In this document: positions 32,901 through 36,961 of the stretch, in pieces | Layout: every line of letters begins with the position of its first letter | Position numbering within the stretch: position 1 is the first letter of the stretch | Virus record (IMG/VR): IMGVR_UViG_3300023184_003237 | Location: 1 to 64,000 of that record | From: a virus | Strand: one strand, 5' to 3' | Length of the DNA: 64,000 nucleotides | Notes under the pieces: generated by a model | Seen by the model: the letters and a program-made list of their open reading frames with translations, nothing else | Databases searched by the model: none | What the model was told of the DNA's origin: nothing | Made by a program: the position numbers and the translations under genes

Positions 32901-34883
32901 GGATTTGATGCGAATGTCCAAACAGTTGGTTCATTTGTTGTAGGGCAACCATATACTATTGTTACTTTGGGCACCACTACAAATACTCAATGGAATACTA
33001 TTGCAGGAACTTCTGCAATAACATATTCTGTTGGTAGCACATTTACTTGCGCTAACATAGGAACTGGATATGGAACCGGAACAGCATACACAGTGGGATT
33101 GTTTAGTCAGTCATTGTATTACTTAACATTAGCATCAGGCACAACTAGTGGGTTAGTTGTTAATACTTCTATAGTTTTTGAAAATGTTATTGGTGGTATA
33201 GTTGCTGGACAAACTTATTACATAACACAAATATTAGACTCTACTAAATTTGTTATCTCTACTCAAGTAGGCGGTCTACCATTAGAAGTTACAACCGCTA
33301 GCGGATCAATGACCAGCGTTGTAGGCGGGCTAACTGTTTCTAATATTGTTGGAATAGATAACGCTATTAGTAATCCAGTAGCAATTAATGTATCCGGTAC
33401 TATTTCTTCTAACAACTCAATAATATGTAATTCCACTAGTGGTTTAACAATTGGGCAAGATATAATATTTAAGTCTGCTATTTTTACTGTTAATGCATCA
33501 TTGGTGAGTGGATATCAATATGAAATTATTACATTGGGCAACACTACTCAATTGCAATGGAACACTGCTGCAGGAACCACCGGAGTAGATTATGCAGTGG
33601 GTGATGTATTTACTGCATCGACCACCGGTGGAGGAGTGGGTACCGGAACAGTATTATTAGTAAACTTAGGCGGTATAAGCACACTTGGACAAGTTTATTT
33701 TGTTAGAGAAAAACTAGACTCTACTCATTTTACTATAGAAGATCAATATGGTGCATTAATTACTCTAACTAATACTTCTGGTAATGACTTGTATGCTTAT
33801 AGTGGTGGACTAGTAGCAGTTAGAGTTATCACTGGAATTGATAATAATTTATCAGAAAATGCGCTTGTTCGTATTGATGGTGTAAAGGGATCAACTCAGT
33901 TAAACAACAATACATATTACGCCAAGATAATAAGTAATACTGAATTTGATTTGTATACAGAACCATATAATCCTGCATATGGAGTAATTAATCATCCTGT
34001 TACTAATGTATCTTCATATGTGTCTGGTGGTTATGTATGGTTGGATCAATTGTTTACAATTGACTCATATTTTCAACAAGAAAATGTTGATAGATTGTGG
34101 GTAACAGTAAATGGATATAGAGTCCCATCTTCATCATTAAGAATGAATCAAGATAATAATTTAAGTATTTTAACAACTATTCAAACTGGAGATGTAGTTA
34201 TTATAACTAGTATGATACCAACGGCTACCCCAAATGAAGAAACTTATTTATTAAATGTAACAACAAGTAATCAACCGTCGGTTTATAGAGCAAACTCACA
34301 GACTAGAACCTGGTTAACAAAACCATTGGAAAATACTGATAGTATAATTTACTTAAATGATGTAACTAATATTACTCATAATGTTGTACAAAATGTCACT
34401 TGTCCTGTCGCGGTTGACGGAGTTTACAATATTGGATTAACGTCAAATAAAAAGGCACTGTGTCACGTAGTAGTTTACAATAATACCACTACAACTCTTG
34501 TAGACCCTACCAATTATTCAATAGTTATTGAAGATACTGCTCCAATCTTGCAAATTTCTGCACAAGTTTCTGCGGGAAATTCCTTGACTCTTACTTCAGT
34601 TGAAGGTAGATTGTTATATGTTAACGGTGAGCAAATTGGATTTAGAGAATGTGATTTGTCTAATAATACTGTAACTAATTTAACTCGAGGTGCAAACGGA
34701 ACCGGGGCGCAAACTTATATTCCATTGTATACTGAAGTATACGGATTGATACCTAGTAATCGTATGACTGACGTATTATATTCTCAGGGATGGAATTCTT
34801 ATGTCTACAATCCAGTTGACGGCGACCCATTACAGATTAGCGATACATTGGGAGCAGGTTTCTTGAGAACGGATATAACTTAA
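14988..34883 (+). CDS. Giant 6631-residue modular tail/baseplate structural protein
   Basis: One frame of 6631 codons stays open with no stop. The N-terminal ~150 residues (RIRTLNFLPEIFKTPTN, GYVGSKFGYGVNANDYYV, NEYYWLPTGPERV) look like a conserved virion-assembly domain; a block near 625-730 (RSNRWFHKDVINATALYN, RPIIEFYPNLRLFNSG) is also non-repetitive. The rest is a mosaic: about eleven TGTVFGGI...YYV modules, six GTTDW modules, an FG-GAP-like propeller (about residues 2485-3140), a BNR/Ycf48-like propeller (about 5070-5385) and Ser/Thr/Asn-rich beta segments. No signal peptide, membrane segment or enzyme motif was seen. It follows gp6, where T4 has gp7, so a peripheral baseplate or long tail-appendage role is likely but unproven. 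The start has a weak ribosome site (TAAAG). The whole 19.9 kb gene must be late-expressed. Confidence 0.7.
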   Translation: MATRIRTLNFLPEIFKTPTNSQFLQATLDQLTAEPNTKKIQGYVGSKFGYGVNANDYYVTEPTKVRTDYQLEPGVAFLKENDTTAQDFISYPGIVDALKVEGGLTENNNRLFNSEFYSWDSFTNLDKIINFNEYYWLPTGPERVVVATDIVYNTSDYVVQSVSNEYLISSQTSTIASINPTLTLLRGGTYTFSVNQNSQFWIQGEPGVTGYSPTQNNVQTRDVLGVTNNGAETGVVTFTVPQQDAYNEYNFPLGPTVGVVSNLPFSEVEGALVSSIGGIDGVTALDGLTVMFYDTGIPNEAGFVQTFFSETEYDTNHNVIVEPLTITATATAASAIITFDGNTNTYYNVVTCNSTLDLIEGQTITFTGTEFGGLTAYSTTTGPCIYTVTAIPSPTQFTIAIPGSSNTPGGVPLLSLTAATGTMIGNINEGLYEEGIYTPVNSTLYTITLLGGIDNPQIKLLPSGTIPTNKKIIPIYGTEYVNKNFYRSPAGYVSLIPYNSAILDRLYYQDGSSPNKVGIIKIIDSNVTNSLNILTQVLGKTNYTSPNGVVFTNGLKVLFQGSIYPESYNNVEYYVEGVGTAIELIPVTTLVTPGLFSEGTYIPYDTLPYDIGNYDITLNIPVEPDYITIARNAINKNAWSRSNRWFHKDVINATALYNNTPELITQLETLNSKAKRPIIEFYPNLRLFNSGVYGKAPVDFIDTRTKDAFSQVAGQPNYYPDVAGWTTYNAIIAPVLGAITTKTATATSGLTNQITLNNTTGLHVNDTIVFGGTVFGGIVSGTKYYITSIIGSDITISAINQGTVFSLTSGSGTMTTSIYPYSTTITIPTADISGLFEVGQYITDSTQLLPSVTFITDITKVSTDTIITVSWYDQSIITATSVASVVTADTSLDNYALFDGSRIIFANDDTLSVRNKIYVSHFATITGSSVPVITLTEATDGEVLIDEQTAVYRGYNNKGKDFYFDGAIWIIGQQKTTINQAPKFDIFDKNDISLGNNEYYFSTSFTGCTLFSYGIGTGLNDTVLGFPLRYSSVDNVGDISFDVTLNSQTFNYVDGITPKTQKVNTGYVYNYIDRTTHVRELGWQTAVSPSVQYQVFDFTWETNQDTLFTCDIPAIYTISTKWPLVQVYINNRYLNDTEYTTVITDTSTVINIPVINAVETVIQVLILSDQVSQTAYYQTPINLNNNPLNEDITTANIGDIRGQYQSIFYNNPNTVGQVFGSNNYRDLGNLVPWGNRIIQNSASLVLPGTFLRKQNHNLFNSLLFNNRQYITFKNLLVDTVNNTDYNYYMTASVMLDDALDKMNASHTDSDSFFWSDMLPQKAPYISNSYSFANSLDVSIYPLSRIYNYSTANYYGVLVYLIRNGVQTQLIKGVDYTISTDTPSLTITLDLLPNDQIIINEYNQTYGSFAPNTPTKLGLYPASIPGVVLDTAYFIPTYFILGHDGSYNKLYGDYNPETNKLVDFRDQVLLEYETRVYNNLKLSNVIPVQLYEVLPGFFRNTDYTYNEFLQIYSESFLNWIGQNRIDYKTQLFNPGNKFTYNYKNNGNKLNAEPIQQGYFRGLYLYYYDTSTPNATPWEMIGYDNQPSWWAGRYGPAPYTSDNLVLWGDLAAGEDWGTIDPVTGRGIVLPKFVRPGLLDVLPVDSSGNLLSPFLSILGDYDENTFRSDWQVGDVGPAEFSYRRSSSWPFDLMRILALTKPAEFFNLGVDVDNYKFNKEFNQYLVNDRSHLIVTDIPIYGLGTPATSYINWIVDFEKQVGVDATTNITTLLNNLDVRLVYRLAGFSDKTLLKFYVEKSSANSNNSSLLIPDESYSVLLYDNQPFDRIVYSGVVIQLVENGYKVYGNNQTNAYFKISVPKANGQYEKVQVEGQTVTIPTSFSTNTAVVPYGTVFYNAQEVAIFLISYGDYLQQQGVKFDQIENGIPVNWQQMISEFLYWNQIGWEIGNITTINPAANIFSFDKDSYIIQPLTFRQLNFVLNQNLYPIQSIDLSIVRDGTLFTAAPANAGDTIAYGQFNVSNIEHGIVFDNVTLFNDIIYNLVTGLRQNRIYLRGTKTADWNGTLDAAGFILNQDNIQEWNREIKYTKGSIVKYKNKYWTALTIIQAKDLFDERDWKQTDYNEIQKGLLPNSQTRSYESTLYYDINNANLENDADLLSFGLIGYRPRDYMALADLTDITQVNVYQNLIKEKGTLNAVSAFKGATLAQGGIEYDVYENWAIKSGEFGGILNNNFVEFKLKQSSLTGNPSIVGLTNGTYNTDGVQQEVPLYSITNYGRQVNSPNILPTISPSQPSTLFPTAGYVNFNDVKMASYFYSGLPLAINSVGTVIPINQFYVRDYVWLANYLSEWQVYTPASLGTVVNATNNLNNTVTITFSNAHNLTKYQLFAIVNFDANINNYYLVAAVVDPFSVLVNLSLDPSIRSVTGNGIGFKMQSQRVATAPEIQNLPLLDNEFNKLKVWVDTNNDGGWAVFRKSLNYQYNKEILKANSQTFGSAVAYTTDMGYLIGDADAGEVYRYKYDTFTDAYLLNQTIAHGASFGSNISYADDLFIISEPTGAKNVYVYQLINTLLVNRVDLYQTIPAPLGVTNWGSSTTLSGDKNWLYISDIDNNSVHVWRKSVVTDLYEASYIIDGDVLGLTTPYNAITYPHYDKFGYSISTDYYGDTVVIGTPFKNYDVATENYGYTYVFDRIVQTFEAQSTIQQYIPLQFGLTWTPTPNVKTATVISSNAITLDNVTGLHDGAAGTPMVFTGTVFGGISLNQVYYVKSIVDSTHITLSLTRDGTVLALTNSSGSMSVVAQTSPLYVSVNGTLIEDNTYAVIGSNLYAYSNSNTPLINAGDIISISGNNFVLAQTLTNGLTPRVGVEFGTSVDTNKFANEILVGAPFELNSKNYEGAVHRFTNGGESYGIIIGTNDCNITMDRTILLNGFNVTLPAGDATTASSTINLANITNITSTALNGKLIIQLININLSNPNNKLTLVALDSATYEEMGISIFTETQVINSPHLQGRTQFGTTVKFDKSNSGSFIASAPVGTRYSATTFDFTDDELDNDTVFDNNATQWVDTFTNAGAVYMFDYLSTYNENLTAPGKFVYAQSTNAKDLDYGSQPYYGTALDFNSNRVTIGTPNFSPNIVANDTNGQVVTYVSTSGTPDWTVYRSTSDIVDVNGIGPIQLYSASTNETLINLDYFDPLQGKLLGAVQENIDVISNVDPAGYNSPGYTEGNLVWGADKIGTLWFNTTNSRFMNYHQNDVSYNSQWWGRVFPGSDVSVYSWVTSNVPPYQYAGPGIPYDIANYSVSGVVNAEGLVVPVYYFWARNTNIVFTQRDKTLADSTLQLYIANPLGTGISYFSPLLPNVFGLYNCSDYINANDTTLHLGYATGTNDDVAHNQYSLIRANYADDFLPGFPGSGAAYQYHGAVGITQPAGLYNRMLDSMCGVDNFGSVVPNPLLPKLVQTGVLARPRQGFFYNRFGALQNYLQYANTVLAQFPIIEIRNPQFLYRVNPTTYATINASNFNIGKVYTIETIGTTDFTSIGATSNTVGVVFTATGLGTGTGTATILTFLEGTEFDTTKYWTYINWWATGYNNNTKSSLQVPLYADLATLTVAAGTIVKVASNSAGNGETYILEATGTWTRIGLDNGTIAFSSYLWDYPAARIGFGDNFFDTNLYDEYPSEETRYIVRALNEEIYTNELLIFRNNSLILLFEYIQSETIENQNYLPWLNKTSLMDVTHTIRELIPLEVFRSDNQDFLAGYINEVKPYHVVIKEFLFKYTRTDIFEGDITDFDLPSEYHTDVQQFITPELVYANPTGDTEYLPINPIWQTAPYSQWFNNYGLSIVGENNYPITKLASYASLSSSSIYVDNVSGFPVTGTILIGTEEIEYSDLNLATNQLLGLLRGANTTKIQQHIPGAQIFINLPPVLVLNSGRGYSEPPRVTAYIDTTIYPAPRVAAQLEPIMALDSVIGVNVINPGEGYAVLPTIQIDPAFIVTANSSQVNIINDTIEINAPLLQTGDLVIYYPEVGSTAIGGLVVGQKYYVGVLETTPSTIIALYDTYFTLLNDHDRVPLSSTGTGTQTLRAGAVASCITSSIPVRENSITLKFDRTSYTSQVTDWSPGGFYGSFYAGSYNDSIRESSSSILLPLTQETASEPVRSMLASAHGIGFEILDVENKQTLTWSSRTRNTVQTYDNTTPYPDTVRINPSPGGSPVDGVLGSTLGFYVGMPVYFSGSGVPSGSPIVPNTTYYVKSLVRLPNAAITSANLIIGQHYIIEYLGTTDWNNVVGTTGVSYSVGNAIVVANITVGTGRATPVTTSSVLEIGNSYLIVSLGTTNWNTVAGTTGVSYTVGNTIVVKSTASGTGLASIMQDTGFTMSSTVNNGIPGSTLPLTSATINATGLILNVGELTNIALLTINYDGIRTATATAKNTNVITAPLIVTGQGGTKSFYPGLPIFFTGTVFGGIAENQTYYVTTVIDLQNFTISTSNDALMLTAIETSATGYKITTSSTSNLSINEPVIFTGTTFGGIVAGTTYYVRQIFSNTTFSISTAINGSAFTLTNATGSCTVTSQLNTVSLTTATGTMTLNVGLPVSPGQINGQEFTLYDTSKSYPGVSGTVSNLINRKISATLNTVNRICLTNKSGGITNVYNNMKFNVASNIGGLTTSGGPYIVQSTGITTITVTNTSTTGNWLTLPVDSNPNTTDVLYVGMPLYFTGTALGGIVLDIVYYVHTIDSGPPVGTGRFTVADAIDSSSPVTLTTDNGSMTGTGEPYIAVSNTLSDATGSVTLTQVVNVTPTFNVSYILGGYSATVSSAGSGYAVNNTITISGTAVGGTHPANDLTLQISAIDSSGGVVSTIASGTPAGNNEQYYFKVYDVNQVEVYSNPNLTSAVSGENFPFNGVTSTTATSTESATDSITVTSSAEFIINDSVVFTGTVFGNIVLGQTYYILDKPTSTTVTISATPNGSTFALANSSGSMTMAKLGDYAFLPEPFFFSSSIVKYNKQLYQCIISNNDPEFIFGKWELLDSGNNKLNALDRIIGYYDPTVNMPGVDLTQLVTGITYPNATYLGNAFAPADEYPLDTILIDKPFYVTGLNLKAVVWNGTNYVSAADTSDNSSINLSPTSRIWEITQLSNSTLNITDMLYTGTNYVMTCNNSATPVLSSTDGINWSTITSYNTLSVLNDTIPLLMNSVTYNNGLYVAVGNNIITSVGLASWTETYRFTNPEFTSVLNGVTHVNTSGFTGFIAVGLGQQIVNALTANVGIIFTSRDGIVWNQISFNDTIYGFNSIASNGYTIVAVGNNGIIYTSFNATNWSQASSTGNDNLNNIIWDSVNNRFVIVGDNGVIKTGSSDGVTWTTQTSGVTSSLQSVLWNNTNSEYVVVGLDNTVLHSTNVTTWTNYAKFVTPESIYTVQGDTFTAGYGPEEMVPGIVSDTITMITNTRPGTNWDETIYQHVGYNVVSLELTPAAGDQTDYSFLNAAIVPAQISVFVIDYSTGLSTTLYVGNDYTVNWIDKIVTLNNSINYINPGTDKLRIDVYEVGNGDQLVKSNTDANPIRLNETTGFNEIYLNANYTAGIYQGSGIIRPTTVPLYAIASSTNASSDAITCDSVKNFVLNGPISFSGTVFGNIVEDQVYYVKSISGATNRITVSLTVNGETFALSDATGYMDAIIQVGTGITWSPPAVYHNGSLLSLGTTSVVTRTREITNTITTISTGSLVLNQPIVFSDTMFGDIIVPQQVYYVKTIYDTNEFTISLTPGGSTLELTNATGGATLITNDYSIILANNGINASIVFAAAYDATVDYLAYTMLGETYPIQYGYTLPEIQTFTGGSGAASFTLTNYIGGDNPTNAIVEVNGIRQNDSAYTISSITNKIIFNSPPADGDTIAVTSYNLTERQYFNTQYNITGSGVGTASITISNTTATGIPFDYGILAGSFVVGQRYTIQSLNNNAYPTPGANTNFTLIGASSNTVGVSFTATGVGTGTGSAIIAGDGFDANVQTVGSFVVGQPYTIVTLGTTTNTQWNTIAGTSAITYSVGSTFTCANIGTGYGTGTAYTVGLFSQSLYYLTLASGTTSGLVVNTSIVFENVIGGIVAGQTYYITQILDSTKFVISTQVGGLPLEVTTASGSMTSVVGGLTVSNIVGIDNAISNPVAINVSGTISSNNSIICNSTSGLTIGQDIIFKSAIFTVNASLVSGYQYEIITLGNTTQLQWNTAAGTTGVDYAVGDVFTASTTGGGVGTGTVLLVNLGGISTLGQVYFVREKLDSTHFTIEDQYGALITLTNTSGNDLYAYSGGLVAVRVITGIDNNLSENALVRIDGVKGSTQLNNNTYYAKIISNTEFDLYTEPYNPAYGVINHPVTNVSSYVSGGYVWLDQLFTIDSYFQQENVDRLWVTVNGYRVPSSSLRMNQDNNLSILTTIQTGDVVIITSMIPTATPNEETYLLNVTTSNQPSVYRANSQTRTWLTKPLENTDSIIYLNDVTNITHNVVQNVTCPVAVDGVYNIGLTSNKKALCHVVVYNNTTTTLVDPTNYSIVIEDTAPILQISAQVSAGNSLTLTSVEGRLLYVNGEQIGFRECDLSNNTVTNLTRGANGTGAQTYIPLYTEVYGLIPSNRMTDVLYSQGWNSYVYNPVDGDPLQISDTLGAGFLRTDIT
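22440..24400 (+). other. FG-GAP-like beta-propeller region of the giant protein
   Basis: Repeated blades read FGSAVAY...YLIGDADAGEVYRY, FGYSISTDYYGDTVVIGTP, FGTSVD...ILVGAP, FGTTVKF...FIASAP and YGTALDF...RVTIGTP, each with an 'FG..v.....iGaP' pattern and a V/Y-rich strand after it. This is the blade pattern of FG-GAP/hyalin propellers, which often bind ligands or metal. A TGTVFGGI module is inserted between blades at about 23.2 kb. Confidence 0.55.
25503..33660 (+). repeat. Six 'G..Y.I..LGTT(D/N)W' modules in the giant protein
   Basis: Copies near 25510, 27740, 27900, 32740, 32940 and 33510 follow the pattern: IGxxYxIxxLGTTDW, then GTTGVxYxVGxxF, then a GTGTA ending. Two pairs are adjacent (27.7-28.0 and 32.7-33.1 kb). 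A similar unit recurs in tail proteins of aquatic phages in my recollection; its role is unknown. Confidence 0.65.
30200..31140 (+). other. BNR/Ycf48-like beta-propeller region of the giant protein
   Basis: Several blades follow the pattern 'aVGnnG.I.tS.dg..W': STDGINWSTITS, YVAVGNNIITS..LASWTE, VAVGNNGIIYTSFNATNWS, FVIVGDNGVIKTGSSDGVTW and YVVVGLDNTVLHSTNVTTW. This is the Asp-box-like pattern of sialidase/Ycf48-type propellers. No catalytic sialidase residues were identified. Confidence 0.6.
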
Positions 34884-34886
34884 AGA

Positions 34887-34896
34887 TAAATAAATA
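34887..34896 (+). promoter_or_regulatory. Overlapping TAAATA elements after the giant gene
   Basis: GATAAATAAATA contains two overlapping hexamers (34887-34892 and 34891-34896) just after the giant gene's stop. The nearest ATG is only 2-6 bases further on, so a transcript from here would be nearly leaderless for the mini-gene, or would serve the gene at 35048. Confidence 0.35.
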
Positions 34897-34897
34897 T

Positions 34898-35047
34898 ATG
34901 AACGAAAAACTGGAAGAAAATAAGGAACAACCTACTGCTCAGGAGAAAAAACCTAACGAACACGGGGGTTTTTATTTTTCTTCCGGCATAAAGATAACAG
35001 ACCCAAATACTAAGGAAATCTTAGTACATAAAAGAGGCGATAATTAA
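34898..35047 (+). CDS. 49-residue small protein sharing a motif with its neighbour
   Basis: ATG at 34898 to TAA at 35047 encodes 49 residues. The first half is hydrophilic (EKLEENKEQPTAQEKK). The second half reads GGFYFSSGIKITDPNTKEIL followed by VHKRGDN. The C-terminal part resembles the start of the next protein (GFIKIHDPNNGEVFVDKKNA), suggesting a split or partial duplication. No clear ribosome site lies ahead of it. Its stop abuts the next ATG directly, so even if the product is minor, translation of this frame could couple to the next gene. Function unknown. Confidence 0.55.
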   Translation: MNEKLEENKEQPTAQEKKPNEHGGFYFSSGIKITDPNTKEILVHKRGDN

Positions 35048-35668
35048 ATGTCAGTAATAACACTATCATACAAAGTAGAAGGATTTATTAAAATCCATGA
35101 CCCTAACAACGGGGAAGTATTTGTAGACAAGAAAAATGCTATAAATTACGAAACCATGTCTGAGGCCATTGCTGATACATTAAGTAGTCGCGGATACGGT
35201 GAAATCTATGAAATGGCGTTTGGTAACGGTGGTGCTAGTGTGTCAGATACTGGAGTTATCACCTATTTGCCGCCAAACGTAACTGGACAAAATGCAGCAT
35301 TATATAATCAAACTTACGCTAAAATTGTTGATGATACTAGCGTGTTTAACTTAGATCCTACACGTAATAAGATGACGGTTACTCATACTACAGGAAAGTA
35401 TTATACTGACATTTTGGTTCAATGTTTGCTAGATTATGGAGAACCATCTGGCCAGGCAGCATTTGATAATAGTACACAAACTGATTCTAGTTATATTTTT
35501 GATGAGTTGGGTTTACTTGCTAATTATGGAACAGATAGTTCAGGACAAATAATAACAAGATTATTGACCCATGTGATTTTTCACCCGGTCCAAAAGAGTT
35601 TAAATAGACAGATACAAATAGATTACACGGTTAGGATTCAAAGTCTGACTAACTTAGTAACAATTTAA
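35048..35668 (+). CDS. Conserved-type virion structural protein (206 residues), function unknown
   Basis: The protein begins VITLSYKVEGFIKIHDPNNG and continues NAINYETMSEAIADTLSSRG, YGEIYEMAFGNGGASVSDTG and, near the end, RLLTHVIFHPVQKSLNRQIQIDYT. The closing basic/hydrophobic segment followed by YTVRIQSL looks like an assembly interface. I recall similar proteins next to tail fibre genes in uncultured aquatic T4-like phages, where they are called structural, but I know no defined role. It follows the mini-gene without a gap, using the weak AAGAGG as ribosome site. It lies between the giant tail gene and two further tail genes, so a baseplate or fibre-attachment role is reasonable. No enzyme motif, signal peptide or membrane segment was seen. 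Confidence 0.6.
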   Translation: MSVITLSYKVEGFIKIHDPNNGEVFVDKKNAINYETMSEAIADTLSSRGYGEIYEMAFGNGGASVSDTGVITYLPPNVTGQNAALYNQTYAKIVDDTSVFNLDPTRNKMTVTHTTGKYYTDILVQCLLDYGEPSGQAAFDNSTQTDSSYIFDELGLLANYGTDSSGQIITRLLTHVIFHPVQKSLNRQIQIDYTVRIQSLTNLVTI

Positions 35669-35670
35669 GA

Positions 35671-35676
35671 TAAATA
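35671..35676 (+). promoter_or_regulatory. Candidate late promoter before the tail fibre-like gene
   Basis: AGATAAATAACAG lies directly after the preceding stop. A CGGAG ribosome site (35685-35689) and the ATG at 35700 follow, 23 bases after the hexamer. Confidence 0.45.
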
Positions 35677-35699
35677 ACAGATATCGGAGTAATTTTAAA

Positions 35700-36950
35700 A
35701 TGGCATATCAAATTCTAAAAAGCAATGGTCAATTATTGACGACCATTGCTGACGGCACACTCAATGTAAGTGCAACCACACTACAGCTTCCGGGTAGGAA
35801 TTACGCCGGCTACGGATTATATTTGGACACTAACTTTGTTCATATGATAGAAAATTTTGCGTACAGTAGCCCTCCAGCAAATCCTCTTCAGGGTCAGTTA
35901 TGGTTTGATACTAACACTAGCACATTAAAAGTTTGCCCTAGTGATGGTGCTGTGGCATCATCATGGTTGTCGCTAACTTCTACTTCAAGCGGAGGAACAA
36001 CATCATTTGGTGCGGTAACTGTTACCGGTAACATAACAGCTGGAAACATTGGCAGTACGGGAACTATAAGTGGAGTTACTGGCGCGTTTACTAATGTTAC
36101 CGCTACTCTTGCTAACATAACAACTGCCAATATTGGCACAGCTAATATTGGAACAACCAATACTCAACTTATTTCTACAGGTGCAAACGCAACCGAAGGC
36201 ACAATACAAGGTACATGGACATTAAACGGTGGCGGAACTGCTGGTAGTGTAGCAGGAACCGGTTTATTAATTCAAAATGGTAATCTTGTTATCCCTCCTG
36301 GTCCGGGTACTTCAAATTTAGGTATCAGAACAGATTTCTATTACTATTCAAATGGAAATCCTGTAAGTTTTGCAGGTACATATAACAACAGCAATGTATC
36401 AGAATACTTATCCAATGCTAATGTCTCTGGTGGACGCTTTGCAGGGGCAATTTCCCCATCTAGTGTTACTACAACAACAATTACAGCCGGTAGTTCAGGT
36501 ACAGCAGGACAAATTACAGGTAACTGGACGTTGGGTGCTAGCAGTAGATTAAATGCAACATACGCTGACTTGGCAGAACGATTTGAAGCAGATGCTTATT
36601 ACGATGCAGGTACTGTTGTTGAATTGGGTGGCGATAAAGAAATCACTAGTGTAAGATACGAATTGAGTGAAGATATATTTGGTGTTATTTCAGATACTGC
36701 TGCGTACTTAATGAATTCAGGTGCAGGAGATAATAGGACTCACCCTCCAGTTGCTATGACCGGTCGTGTACAAGTTAAAGTTACTGGTATAGTTAAGAAA
36801 GGTGATCGTCTAGTTAGTGCAGGAAACGGAATGGCTCGTGCCGCTCAAACCGGTGAAGCAACTGCATTTAATGTTATTGGTCGTGCATTAGAAAATAAAA
36901 CATCAAATAGTATTGGAACAGTTTTAGCAATTGTTACTGTATCTAAATAA
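35700..36950 (+). CDS. Tail fibre-like protein with conserved C-terminal maturation-type domain
   Basis: The 416-residue protein has an N-terminal domain (YQILKSNGQLLTTIADGTLN, NPLQGQLWFDTNTSTLKV) seen in phage fibre proteins. A middle of short G/N/T repeats (GNITAGNIGSTGTISG, NIGTANIGTTN) is probably a trimeric beta-spiral shaft. Residues ~288-416 read YADLAERFEADAYYDAGTVV, FGVISDTAAYLMN, VAMTGRVQVKVTGIVKKGDR and IGRALENKTSN. This end resembles the closing domain of many phage fibres and, more loosely, the autoproteolytic chaperone domain Peptidase_G2 of phi29-type appendages. If so, it may help trimerise the fibre and then be cut off, but no cleavage residue can be assigned. It has its own TAAATA element and ribosome site. 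Confidence 0.65.
   Translation: MAYQILKSNGQLLTTIADGTLNVSATTLQLPGRNYAGYGLYLDTNFVHMIENFAYSSPPANPLQGQLWFDTNTSTLKVCPSDGAVASSWLSLTSTSSGGTTSFGAVTVTGNITAGNIGSTGTISGVTGAFTNVTATLANITTANIGTANIGTTNTQLISTGANATEGTIQGTWTLNGGGTAGSVAGTGLLIQNGNLVIPPGPGTSNLGIRTDFYYYSNGNPVSFAGTYNNSNVSEYLSNANVSGGRFAGAISPSSVTTTTITAGSSGTAGQITGNWTLGASSRLNATYADLAERFEADAYYDAGTVVELGGDKEITSVRYELSEDIFGVISDTAAYLMNSGAGDNRTHPPVAMTGRVQVKVTGIVKKGDRLVSAGNGMARAAQTGEATAFNVIGRALENKTSNSIGTVLAIVTVSK
36944..36949 (+). promoter_or_regulatory. TAAATA element overlapping the fibre gene's end
   Basis: TCTAAATAAGGA overlaps the last codons of the preceding gene. The hexamer ends 12 bases before the next ATG, with AAGGA in between. It may be chance because the hexamer includes the stop codon. 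Confidence 0.25.
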
Positions 36951-36961
36951 GGATTAAAAAA

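Larger units (their letters stand above)
16089..33790 (+). repeat. About eleven TGTVFGGI...YYV modules scattered in the giant protein
   Basis: A ~55-60-residue unit runs: (V)FTGTVFGGI, ~8 residues, YYVKxI, ~6 residues, TIS, ~8 residues, LTNxSGSM. Its glycine motif falls near 16089, 17301, 23215, 28305, 28498, 29076, 29731, 31791, 32101, 33173 and 33665. Copies are divergent in DNA. Spacing is uneven, with clusters at 28-30 kb and 31.8-33.7 kb. The unit is probably a small beta domain; no function is known to me. Confidence 0.7.

Noticed and set aside
14988-34883. Giant gene as the tape-measure protein
   Set aside because: No long helical or coiled-coil stretches; composition is Thr/Asn/Ser-rich beta modules, and the position after gp6 is not that of a tape measure.
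34958-34980. G-run followed by T-rich stretch as a transcription terminator
   Set aside because: No inverted repeat precedes it and it lies inside the 49-residue gene.
36370-36552. 60-codon plus-strand frame inside the fibre gene
   Set aside because: Out-of-frame shadow of the fibre gene's repetitive region.
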